Assembly (NCBI GenBank): GCA_916610825.1
Contig: OU744449.1
Coordinates: 12,097,520-12,161,519, forward strand
Length of the DNA stretch: 64,000 nt
Source: Haliclystus octoradiatus
Taxonomy: Eukaryota > Cnidaria > Staurozoa > Stauromedusae > Haliclystidae
Direction of reading: 5' to 3'
Shown here: piece by piece, positions 37,405-49,702 of the stretch
Layout: every line of letters begins with the position of its first letter
How positions within the stretch are numbered: position 1 is the stretch's first letter
Notes under the pieces: generated by a model
What the model was told of the DNA's origin: nothing
Database searches by the model: none
The model's input: only the letters and a program-made list of their open reading frames with translations
Translations under genes and position numbers: made by a program

Positions 37405-40400
37405 TGATCATCATAATTTAATTTTAATAATTCGGACTTTCGGAGCTTCTTATCAAATTTACAATAAATTATTATTGAAGGTTGACTATTGCATAATAAT
37501 AATTTTTCCCTATCCTTGTTTCCAATCTAATAATGACTATAAGTAAATTTACAGACTGAGTATAATTATTGTCAATGAGAAAAAAGTTTGCATAAATTTA
37601 AAGAGCTTGGATTTTCAAGTCTTTTAACTTTCGTTGATAGCTCATGCATAAATGCGCGAGTAAATAGATCAAATATTTTATTCTTCATTTTAAATAATAG
37701 TGCGATTAAGGAACATCATTCTTATGGGCACACCTGAATGTTCATTTTTATAGAGATTTATAGATCTACCCAAGTATTTACGAACAGTCCATTGTAAAGA
37801 TCATAGGGAAAATTTCGTTTTTGTTCTTCAAGTTAATTGCTTAACGACACTCTAACTGACTCAATCTATTGAGGAGTGTCTTTTAAAACTCTTTAGTATG
37901 CAGTACTTATAGCATCTAACTCAAGTTAATGCCGCAGTTATCAAATTTGACAATGCAGAAGGCTTACATACTGAATATGTTTGGTCGCTTAGTGTGATAT
38001 AGAACAGAAGTCCTAAATTGTGCGCATTTTATGATTAGCCGCTTTATATAAGCTGTATCTTCTATTGTGCTAACTGGACTCGACATAAGAGTCTGTTTAG
38101 ACCGGGCACCTGTATAAGAATACCATTTTTCATTCATGCTTCCCGTTTCCACTGTTGTTAAATATAGCACAGATGCACGTATGTTTGATTAACAAAGAAT
38201 GTAATGAATCATCTTGAATGTATTACAATTTTACAAGGATGATGTCGATCTTTAAATTTCCACGAATAGAGCCACAAATGGACGTATTAACGATCGTATT
38301 ATATTCAATATTATGAGCAAGAATTGTTCATAAGAAGTTCCTATTTATCTTCTTGCTCTTCTCGCTGCATAATCCTATTTACCGCATAGTTGGGCTCCCC
38401 ACTACCTCACCCTAACACACCCTCGTTGATACTTCCTAGTTTTGTATTATGATGTGTCTTCTCCTTTGGTGACGTTGTCGATGACGTTGAGATTGTATCT
38501 TCTTAAATCACTTGTGGAATGTATTTTGTCATTGACCTATAGGTGACGTTTAGAAGGGTGTCCCAATAAAGTTTTGGATGAGGCGTGCGCGATAAGTGAC
38601 CAAAACTATTATTCTTGATGTCACTTTTTGGATATTCTCGACAAAAACTCAATAATAGACATTTGGTGGGCTTATGTGCCTTCAGGTCGACTAAATCATT
38701 TTTAGAGCGATGAGTTATATTCCTCAAGTAACAATTTGATGTTATTACTTAAGAAGTATAAACTATAAGACACAATTTATATATAGTATTCTATTTCAAT
38801 TCACTGTTAAAGATATATTTAGAAAGTGATTAATCAAATGATGTTTCTACTAAAACAATGGATCTACCATAGATCTACCTGTACGCATACTTATAATCCT
38901 CCGTGTAGCAAACAATTTGTCACAAAAAAATTAATTTGTTCACTACTATTCGTTATTGTTGTTGTATAAAACCTTTTGTTAACGTTCCTTATTCACTATA
39001 CTCCAATGAGTGTCAGATTGACCATGTCATCCTTCGCGGTGTAAGGTTTGCCTCCATTGGCATGGTTTGATTGTTATCAGGGTCAACTGACGGGGAAACA
39101 GTGTAGGGGTCCCTTTCTAGGACTGGTACGACATGAACTATATTTATGTATTGCGATCATTCAACAATTCAATCGCTTACTTTATTTTAGTTGAAGAACC
39201 TCAGGTTATCAAATTGACTGAGATTTGTTAATGACAGGGTTTATGCTTTCCCACAGCAACGCTTCAAATGATTAGTAACACCAAATTTTAAATATATTGA
39301 TCAGTTACGTACTGAACGTACAAGTTTATAAAAGAAGTCCTACGTGCTTTTCAGGAATTCCAATTGTTTTGATCTGGGATATGTGTAAATGTCGAATCAT
39401 GGTCAAATGGGACAGCGGATATGATTTCCCTGGAATTGCAATGGCACTATAATGCCCTATATCGATGGTCAGTGATCAGCTGTTTGTTTTCCACTATGTT
39501 CTGTAACAACGAGCAAACTGAATGTTCGTATTATTTGAATTATTTTTTTCAAGGGAGCAACCCTTTGTATGGGCTAACCACCAAAGTTAGATGAATGAAG
39601 TACTATGCGAGTACTGTACTATTCTGTAACCATAGGAACGTTATCACAAAGCAACATTTTTATGCCAGCTGCCGTGATACTTATCCAATGGTTTGTTTGC
39701 TTGTGTTCCAATTGGTTTTATCATTATCAAAACCCCGTCAATTGTTTTAGGTAATCGTTTCTCTGTTCGTCGTACCGTACAAGTTATAAGATCAGATATT
39801 CTAGATTCAAGTGTGATATACGATGTGACATGTGTTTAGAAAATGCATCTATATAATGTACAGTATTTGCGAAAAACAAACAAACTTTGCGATTTGTATT
39901 GATTAAGAAAGATGAGCGATAAGCTATTAGTTGCGTACACATTACAAATCTGTCTACCTGGACATATTTTGGTGTTTTCTTTTCTCAATATCTGTGTTTG
40001 ATATTCGATTTAAAAATGTGAGATATATTGTAGCTACCCGTGACAAACTGCGGTCGGAAACCCTACAACAGCAGTGTTTACGTCGCATTGTAATAAATAA
40101 TTTGTGAGGTCGCGTGAGTGAACGTTACGTTTATGACTTATTGACGCGCCGATAGTTGCTCTTCCCCTTTCCACGCGACCAAAATGACATTCCATTGCCC
40201 AGTCATTTAGAAGCTGCTTGTCTAAACTTTGATTTCTGTCCTGGCGCCAGTCATCACAAATCAGACATGCGCTGTTTTACGAGGGGTGAATTACGAAGTT
40301 TTGACAGCCAAGCACTAGTTCTCACTTCATTTTCGTTAGATGACAACATCATTCAGTATTTAAAATGCAAAGCGTCACGAATTTTCTATTAAGACTCATT

Positions 40401-40673
40401 TTGACTTTGATTCGTTTGGTTGTCGATTGAAACAAGAATTGAAGTCCTTTCTTGTAAGTGGTGTGTCTACAAAAGAGGTGTCTTTATTTATCCGGTTGCA
40501 AAGAGTGTCATATAAAGAACAAAACGCTGCGTTGACACGTTTTAATATACGTCGTTGTTTAAATCGTCCCAAGGCGCATAAGCACTTAGTAGGGTGATCG
40601 GCAGAGTTGAGTGCCCCTTGTATGATCCTGTCATCGAAAACAATTCACTATATTGAAACTAAAAACAGTCGCT

Positions 40674-43600
40674 ATGTTGTTATTGAGCCGTGGTAAAGAG
40701 TTGGTCAGATTTATATTATTAGTTGTTTGCACCATATCAGCCGTGAATGGTTGTATTTCGCTTTTGGATGGTTGGAAACCCATGTCTATCGAAAGAAGAA
40801 CAGAACTAGCAGACATAGTAGTTTCAGGTAAAACGGTTGAGCGCAAACCAATTCCAGGTCATCGTATACTATATGCAGCAACTTTCAAAATTTCATCTAT
40901 TATGAAAGGATGGCCCATATTAGAGGATTTATATCGCAGAAGAAGTCGATCTGTATTTGTCACAAGCTCAGATTCATTTGGTTTGACTGTCTCTGGTTTT
41001 GGTGATCGTCGCTATTGCTTCTCTTCTGTTGACGTCGGTGATAATTATATTTTATTTATTGGTTATAAAAATTCAAGTGATTCACTTTTGGCAAAATATG
41101 ATGATATATTTGGGGCCGCTGAAGTTGCTTATAAAAATAGAGAAGATTTGGTATTAAGTGCTCAAGGTAAGTCAATATATTCAACTGAAAAATAATAAAT
41201 TTGTCATCGATTTTATAATTTTCACATAAAGTTTTTAGATTTCACACTTATTTTCTATTTATCTTCATTTTTGTTGAAATTTATTTCTTGGCGTTGATCC
41301 CTTGTTGAGTTATACGATTTCCACATTTCCAACCCACTTTGTCAATTTTTGACCTATTGTGATAATAGATATTTCTTTTTTCGTTATCTTTATATTTCCC
41401 TCCTACTGTCAATACTATTTTGTAAGTCATGTGTAGTATTAATGATTAATATTCATTGGCAATAATACTAAAGCACTTTAAAACATGAAAACAAAGTTTT
41501 TCAGAAAACACCGCTACTTATTGTCGTATTATTTATCTTTTTGAACGAGATTTAAAATCTTTGTGTCAATAAAGACTAATGCTAAAAGGACATGAATATA
41601 TGTAAGGTATATATTCAAAGTATAAAAGAGTTCTTTTGCATGGACTAGAGACTGTTTGCAGGCGGCCCGGGGCGCGTGGAGAAGTTTTTATTATAAATAA
41701 ATTTATCCATTGATTTATTTAGGAATTCTAATTTTTAATAAATTGAGCTGCAGGGCATTAAAATTCATCAACTGATTTGATAGAAGCTTCTAGAATGCGA
41801 ACAGTTCATAAAGCTTCATAGTCCCACTTTGTCACAAATTATCTCTCATTGGTTTCACATTGAAATTGTTCTGAAAGGATTAAGAAATTAATTTTAAAAC
41901 CACGACCGCCTTTCTTATGTAAACCGATGTGATTTATGTATCATACTTCATAAAATAATTTTTATTTATTTATTGATTGATTGATGATCCTTTTCATTCA
42001 ATAAAAGCATAAAATTTTACTTTTTTTTCAAATTGTCATATCCTGTCATGTAATGCTGAAATCCATTTAATTTATGATTTTTTCGTCGCCACGAAAATGT
42101 TACAATTTATTCCTTATCATGTATGAAATATTCTCAATGTTATTTTATTATTATCTTAATGTCCTTATTTTGACAAGTGTGATCTTATCAAAGGCAAACA
42201 AAACACATCATTTAGATTCGAAAAATTGTTCAACCTTGTCATTTACCAAAAACAATTATTAGAAAATAACATAAATATTGATGTTACAAAATGTTTCAAA
42301 ATTTAAAAATGCGTACCTTAGCAGAGTCATACGTATACATAGGTATATACTGTACACATATCGCAATCATGTAAACATCAGTTTACCGTTTCGCAGAATT
42401 TTGTAAAACGGAAAACATTTTTGACATATTCCCAACCTGATGTGCAAAGTACATGTGAGAGCCCATCCGGGTTTTAATGTCGCCATAATTTTATTTTGTT
42501 CCTCGGATATTTTTACCAAACAACAAAAAACACCACTACATGTCTGGCTTGAATGAAACAATATTAAAAATTTGTACTTTCACATGAAATTGCAAGTAAG
42601 ATATCGTTCAGACGTTGTGCTGGCTGGCGACGTATCTATAAACACATACACAACATGTGCAATCTATAAATCGGCATTACCTTGCGATATCTAGTACGGG
42701 ACGTGTTTCAAATCCTACTTCCGGAACCCCCAACATGTATGTTTATACCATTCATGTTTGCATCATTTTAATTGATTAATATTACTGTTTACATAATTGA
42801 TTCATATCGCCTACTTCAAACACACTTTCATTCTTGAAAATTGATCACGACTAGAATTTTTATGTTGACCACAATGTTAGCGTCAAATGTTACAAAAGTC
42901 ACCTTCTCCGCCTTTCAACCTCTTGCGGATTAGGACCAATGTGACGTTTTAAGCGTCAAATTAGTCTTTACAATGGAGCCGATCTGTACAGCATAGAAAG
43001 CGACAAGTACATGCTAACAATCTGATAGTCGTCAGCTAGATTTACGCAACGTGTTTGTTAGTTTTTCTATAGGCCCGACATAATTCTTTAGCAATAATCA
43101 AAATTGTGTGTTTTTCTTTTAATTCCAAAAATAGTGTTGTATTCATAGAGGGGACGAAAAGTGGTCATGGGTGAAATAATTGCAAATGTTTTTTTATAAC
43201 ATCGTGAGTTTTATTGATTGTGAATCAAATAAATAACATTCTTTGTAGCTATGCTAAGTTGTCTTTCTCACGAATAATGATGTCATCATCATCGTCATTT
43301 TGGCGGGATTCTACCAAACACGTTATTTTCACAGTATTTGCTCGTGTGAAATTTCTGAAAATATGACCCGCCATAAGCTTTATAAACTTCTACATATTGA
43401 TTTCGTGAACCCCTACTTTATGCAGATACAAAGTATATGTGACAATAATAATGAGTATCTAAACGTTGTTTATTTTTTATAAAGGCTGGCGACAATGGAG
43501 TGAATGGGGTGGTTGTTCACAATCCTGCGGTGGTGGTCTACAAAGTAGAACAAGGCGTTGCCCAAGTGAAACTTGCCAAGGTCCGGTTAAGGAACACAAG

Positions 43601-46600
43601 CGTTGCGCTCGGCACGACTGCAAAGGTATGTACGTAACTGCTACAAAATCACAGATTCGACTGATTTAGAGGTTGTGTGACCAAATGAAATCAGAACATC
43701 TCTTCAGTTGTAATGAGAATGCGAGTGAGATTCTCTCTTGTATTAAAGTTATCTCATAAAATAAGGTTTCGCAGGTATTCTTGACCGTACTCAAGAAATT
43801 CAAAAGGAGTTCAACTAAATATGAGGGACATCAATCAAAGCAGATACAAGTTCTACGCTCTCGTTCATATGCACCTATGCCTCTCTTTCTACATCAGTTA
43901 TACTCCTCTAAATGGCTTGAAAACCATGTCACATTTGAGAGATCTACTACCGTATGTCACACAGCGTATGTCGCGTATAATAGGAAAGGATAAATATAGT
44001 ATATCTTTATCTAGGCAACATTGATATACTGCGCCGTTGTTCGCTGTGACGTTCTTAAGGTTGATTAGCCAATCCCTCATTCATTTAACTAGATAGCCAA
44101 CGGAGATATTAAATGACAGGATAATCAATTAATAAGCGGTCAAAGAAGGTAATAGATAGACTGTTAATATGTCTAGACCCAATTAGTTTTTACTGATCAT
44201 CCATTGGTTATCTATATGTAAATTACCCTGCAGTCTCGTCTGAGTTGAGCATAGATATCCATGTTGTTCAATATAGTGTTTGATCATGTGTTAATTGATT
44301 TTTGCATTGAAAACTCCTTCTGTCGGCGATGACACGAGTTGCTTCAAATAGACATAGCTGTACCCTCTTTTGCAACTGTTCTATTGCGCATTTCTACTTA
44401 TACAATAATTGTTACATTGTTTACCCTTAGGCGGCTTTAGGTCCATAATAGAAAACTAAAAAACCTATTATCGTACACCAGTATGTTAAATAGTGATTAG
44501 ATTTCCTTTCTTGGACAGTACAATGCAAATGACAGTGCAAATGTTAGCATCAGGTCCATATATATTATACAGCAATAAAGCTGATGGAATGCCAGTATAC
44601 AGTTAATTTTCAAGGCTTGCACTAATTGTCTGACAAAAGGTTTAGTCTTCTGGAATCCTTGAGGCACTCCAGCATTTTCTTCAGAATTTTTTTGATGTTT
44701 GACTAATAAATCAGTAAAAATATAGATTTTCTTCTGATTGATTTGCTCTAACCTTCCGGAATCTAGCATTCCAGGATTCCTGCTTTTGTTGGACTCTGCT
44801 TGCAATAATAACAGTACAGTCCCGAACACATAATAATAGTTCCTTTACTGCTAAACAACTGATTAATGTAAACCTGGTTTCCAATTGACTAATGCCCATT
44901 TAAACCCCATTACTTTAAACTCGTTAAAAACATCTGTATACATCTTGACAATTTCTTCTCTTTCTGATTCCAGACTCATATGATGTCCTATCGTTTGTAA
45001 TGAAGCAAAATGTCCAAACCCGGATCCGGAAACGTTTCGCGAAACACCGTCTTAATGCAACCGATCAACGTATGGCACTGTACGCACCGACTTACTTTTT
45101 AATACGGAACCCGATCGGAAGACAATTCTCATTACTTTTGACATTTCATGGCCCTGTTAGAGAACCAATGTTTGCATTTAGTATGTATGATGCTAACGAA
45201 AGAATACAATTTGGTATTAAAATCCACAGTAATGGCATTGAAATTGTTTATAGTTATCCAAATGATTTATTCAATGAAAGACGTTCAAAATTTTTCAAAG
45301 TCGAACTTGATTTTGATATGGTGTATAAAGTGGAGGTCTCACTGCGTGGTACTTTGTTGTCAGTAGCAACAGAATGTCATAGTGTTGGTGCCGTTGTTTT
45401 ACCTGAAGATATTACACGTGGATTTGATTTGTTTGGTCGGATTTTTATTGGTGCAGATACAATTGAAGGCAGCAGCAGATATTTCAAGGTACAAATGTGT
45501 AATATGTATGTATGATGATTCCGATCGGGATATCGGGACACAAGCCGATATCCAGTTATCTAATTTTGAAGTACAATTAACTGTATAAAGGCATAAAATT
45601 GAACGGCGGTCTGTGTACCTGTGTGCGTGAGCTTCTAATAAGTTGCGTGATACACTGATCCATTACACTGCTTTGAGAAATTGCATTCACTTTCCAACTT
45701 TAAGCCCGTAAGGCGCGATGGTCAATTTTATGCCTGTAGCTGATACCTAAGAGTCCTTCGGCTGGGGGAAATTCCACTTAAATTTATTCTTTAGTTTTGA
45801 AAATCGAAATATTTTTGTTTAGCTATATGCTGATATCTACACATATTGTTTGTTACAGTGTTTCAATACCGCTAATGTAAAATTTGGTACGACATTGTGT
45901 GCAGGAGTGTTTTTCATCTTATTCGTCCCATTAGCCGTTTTTATTGATAACCTAAAGTCGTTCTGTTCTGGAAGACTGCGTATTAAAATCCCAAACGTCA
46001 ATTATTAGTACGAGTGATCTGTATACCTTACTCAACTCTGCATTTTAATTCGTACGAATTGTTGTATATCTATTTCTCTTTCATTATAGGGCATCTTAAC
46101 TGAATTACAATTTATTAATGCGCCTATGCCATCAATTCAATATTGCAATCATCAACCGTTTTTGGTAAGTTTAATATTTAATTTAGTGTAAATCTCCTGA
46201 CAAACATATGTTACAAATCTTCACTATTTTGGAAGGTCCATAGAAACCGCTAGATAAACTCGAAATGTATGTTCCTCAAATACATCGACCCCTAAGCTTT
46301 CCCACGCTTTATTGCAATGACCTTTATTCCAGTGAATTGTATTTTAGGACGTCTGATAGTATTCATTGCTAATTATTACGCTGACAACGGTTCCCCAATG
46401 CATCCCAAAATGATGTCCACGTGTATTCTGTTATAGATGATATTAATTGTAGGGAGGTAGAGATGAAGATTATCCTTATCTTAGGAGAGTATGATAAATA
46501 TTGATAGGCGTGCCCATTGGGACAATGCTGTTGGCCTTAAAACACATTAATCTTATAATAACTCAACGGTAGATTGATAGATTAGGTCGTCATCGTTATT

Positions 46601-49279
46601 TTGTAATCTTATCATTTCAGGATTATTTCCGAACTGGAAATCGCCAAGAATCACCCAAGATAATCCCATCAATGGCAACAAGGCCAAGCCGAGAGACTGG
46701 TCAGCATGGCAGTGATGACAACGAAAGTGGAGATTCTGATGATAATGAGGTCGGGGAAGATGATACCGAGGGCATATCTGGAGACTCCTTCGGAAGTGGG
46801 TCTGCTGATAACGAAGCAACTATAGGTGAGTTTTCCTAGTCCGTTTCTCCCAAGTCTCAATTTCTGATAATGTTATTCTGGGGAAAGAAACCAACTGTGG
46901 ATGTGATAATTTATTTAATAATATTTCTACCTGATAACCCTGAAAACATTTACACAAACTTTTGGCCATTTCACATCTGTTTTGGTAAAGGTTATCACGT
47001 GTTTGGATGTTTATAATCATGTATTTGCCCATTACTTCCTTTAGTTGAACAAGCCAAGCAATGCGAAGTCCCGTGCCTCAATGACGGTCTATGTATTGGT
47101 ACAACATGCCAATGCCAAACGAATTGGCAAGGGACTGACTGCTCAATACGTATGTCTTTAATACATCAATTCCTTTTTTAATATTCTCCGAATAATTTAT
47201 TTGGATCTATTTATTTTTATTTGATGTTCAGTTCTGGCTCTGCGTCATCGAAGGATTTCGCTATGAGATGTGACGTCGTATACCCATGACTGATCCTTGA
47301 ACGTAATAGACTCATACATACCCTGAATCAATTAAAAATGTTTAATGCTACTTTCAGAGAATGTTATAGCCCATTGTTTGAAACCTATAATCAAGCGATT
47401 TCCTTTTTTTCTTAGTTTCAATATATTATCTAATGGATAGATCACGGGCTCCCTTTCCGTGGAACTCTATAAAAGGACTCCACTACGAAGCGCGACGTGA
47501 TCATTTGGACTTAATATACATTTCATAGACATTTTTTAATGATGGCGAATCGTTGATTGTGACGTCGTTCTTTTATTTTTCTTCCTCTACAGCTTCGTGC
47601 GTGCCGTTTTGCGAGAACGGCGGCTCATGTCTTCCTGCCAATCGCTGCTCATGTCACCATGGTTACATTGGAGACAGATGTGAGACAGGTTGGTAGACGT
47701 CTAGTCAATGTCTTCAGTTCTCTATTTACTTGTAATAATGTCTCCTCGTTTCAAGGGTTGTTTTCCGTTTTCTTTCGTTTGATCTAGCTCTATGCAAGAC
47801 ACCGTGTCTGAACGGTGGAAATTGTACCGCTAAAGAAAAATGTACTTGTCCAAATGGATTCTACGGCAACGTCTGTCAACAAAGGTAAAGATTGCGTGCC
47901 ATTAAATAACTGTATGTCAAATTATCTTCCACAGTACAGTGTAAACTGTTGCATGACAATGGATATTCGCAATTGATTGCTAAACAACAGCATTTGATTG
48001 TTTGTTACTTGAAAGAGTTTTATTAGTTTGAATGACATAAAAGCTCTTTTCCTATATATAGCATGTCAAACTGTTTAACGATCTCTTTCTCAATTGCTTG
48101 ATTTGTCGCAAATACCTGTGTTTTTGATTTATCACTGATATACACGATGAAAGAGACATGAAAGCTGTTTCATTTATTCAAACCTTTATTTCAATCAGCT
48201 CATTTCAAAATATTTTGATTGATATGGTTCTCCATATCAAAATTTAATTCTGGAATAATCCTCTAGCTACTGTTCAAACTAAAATGATTGATATCAGAGA
48301 TGGCACCAGGATTTCCCCGACAATGGTGCGAACTCCACCGACGAGGGGACTATTGATAAAGAATAGTGTGGCCCTTCATCACCCCTGTTTGATGCTCTAA
48401 CTGAATTCCCATTATACTGCTTTCCTTGGAAACAGTGAACTAAGGACGCTTACTCTATTTAGTTTGACTATAATAGAGTACATTTCATCGTGTGTCACTA
48501 ATGACAACTGTAACAGTATGCCTACTATTCTAGTCTGCATGCAGGCTATTTTGTTGCAATGACTTATGATATTCTTCTGATTGTCGTCGCAGGGTCTGTT
48601 TGCGGTATGTCACTGTTCTCGTTACGTATCAGCGACCTGCTATTGTACACGAATATCTCCCAGTGAAAATCAATTGTGGGTTCTTAAGTATGTGGGAATG
48701 CATCAAGAGGAGGTACGTAACTCAGTAGCATCATGGTAGCATTAACATCAATGAATGCATACAAGCTATTATATTCACTTTATTTGTGTATGAGCGCATA
48801 TGTAAAGTTTCGACCATCTTGAATTGAACCTACTTGCACTAGATCGGTTATCTCAATCTCAATCAGATTCCGATCCGATTTATTTTCTTTTTGACATTGT
48901 AAATATTTGGATTTTACCATGTATATCTATACCCTGGATTCTACTATCTATAGGATTTGCATAAATTCACTTGAAGGCTATAAATGAGACATCCGGATCT
49001 AGGTATCAGATGAGATCGGATTCATTATGTTAGGATCTAATTTGTAAACCTCTACTTGAAACAATATATCACTATTAACGAGGCTTCTATGATTGGCCAC
49101 TTTTGATATCTGTAGACTGTATTGATCACTATAGTATGGCAAATTTGACAGTGTAGAAGGAAATATTAGAGGAACACGTGTGTCTGTCTTCTAAATCTTT
49201 TGATCATTTTCGTTCTAGAACGGTTTACAAAAAAGTCATGACAACGGCATATAAACAAGAATACAGATGTGTGGAATGA
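40674..49279 (+). CDS. Secreted modular matrix protein: NtA-like, TSP1, TSPN/LamG, acidic Ser-Gly linker, 3 EGF, EMI-like end
   Basis: Exons: 40674-41166, 43485-43625, 44974-45488, 46090-46164, 46621-46825, 47045-47149, 47593-47688, 47788-47884, 48593-48712, 49219-49279; 1908 nt, 635 aa, all GT-AG and phase-consistent. Residues 1-26 look like a signal peptide. About 27-155 resembles the agrin NtA domain (ERRTELADIVVSGK; VSGFGDRRYCFSSVDVGD against agrin's ISGFGDPLICDNQVSTGD). 165-212 is a TSP1 repeat (WSEWGGCSQSCGGG, RTRRC). 213-402 is thrombospondin-N/LamG-like (FSLLLTFHG, MFAFSMYD, GRIFIGAD). 409-477 is acidic with Ser-Gly pairs. 478-576 are three six-Cys EGF modules. 577-635 is a short Cys/Tyr-rich EMI-like end. 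Start is ATG 40674, just ahead of the hydrophobic segment. A role in extracellular matrix or basement-membrane binding is inferred. No standard ortholog recognised. Confidence 0.87.
41167..43484 (+). other. Intron 1 of the modular matrix protein gene
   Basis: 2.3 kb, A+T-rich, between the NtA exon and the TSP1 exon. I found no additional exon or clear element here, so NtA joins directly to TSP1. Confidence 0.6.
44629..44795. mobile_element. Short DNA element with GTCCGACAAAA-type ends, copy 2
   Basis: An inverted-orientation copy of 36608-36790. The ends are GTCTGACAAAAGG and CTTTTGTTGGACTC, and the interior includes TCTAACCTTCCGGAATCTAG. It lies in intron 2 of the modular matrix protein gene. 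Confidence 0.65.
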
Positions 49280-49628
49280 ACTAATTGATACATCATGTTT
49301 GTATACATTTAATCTACCACTGAATATTGATGCATCATTTACAAGTTTCGAATTATCTGCAAAACCTTGCAAATTTGAAAAATCAGCACATATCCGGACT
49401 ATGACTCAGTTGCTGAGATTTCGTTTTGAAATGTTGCTATTAAGTAATAACAATAAGAAATGTCGGAGATAGTATTTAACTCAGATTTGAACTATAATAA
49501 TATTTTACGAGGAGATAAAATTTATATTTTAAGGATGAATTAGGATTATTTGTTATTCCTATATAGGTATTATATTATTTTTATTAATCTCTACACATTA
49601 GAAATGTCAGCATAATTGCTGAAATTAT

Positions 49629-49644
49629 ATATATATATATATAT
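49629..49644. repeat. TA microsatellite
   Basis: Pure (AT)n run of about 16 bp, probably within the 3' UTR of the modular matrix protein gene. Confidence 0.85.
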
Positions 49645-49696
49645 TTACATACACTTGTACAAACCAAGATTTAAGAAAGAATACTTTATATCACTT

Positions 49697-49702
49697 AATA
49701 AA
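49697..49702 (+). promoter_or_regulatory. Candidate poly(A) signal AATAAA of the modular protein gene
   Basis: AATAAA lies 418 nt after the stop codon of the modular protein, a plausible 3' UTR length. The hexamer is common in A+T-rich DNA, so support is weak. Confidence 0.35.

Larger units (their letters stand above)
33500..40673. other. Gene-poor, repeat-rich spacer
   Basis: About 7 kb between the tetraspanin 2 stop and the modular-protein start. It holds the 3' UTR of tetraspanin 2, a palindromic MITE, an AGAT-linked repeat in two copies, a DNA-element copy (36608-36790) and a hairpin element (37215-37404). Short open frames here lack any family motif I know. The last kilobase presumably contains the promoter of the modular-protein gene. 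Confidence 0.55.

Noticed and set aside
38503-38727. Minus-strand frame of 74 codons next to GGGTGTCCCAATAAAGTTTT, which recalls a mariner-type fragment
   Set aside because: Only one possible terminus is visible and no transposase motif can be read, so I did not call an element.
40156-40392. Open frame of 78 codons just upstream of the modular protein gene
   Set aside because: No motif and no link by splice sites to the NtA exon; more likely promoter or 5' UTR sequence.
44497-44829. Minus-strand frame of 110 codons
   Set aside because: It runs through a short DNA-element copy and has no known domain.
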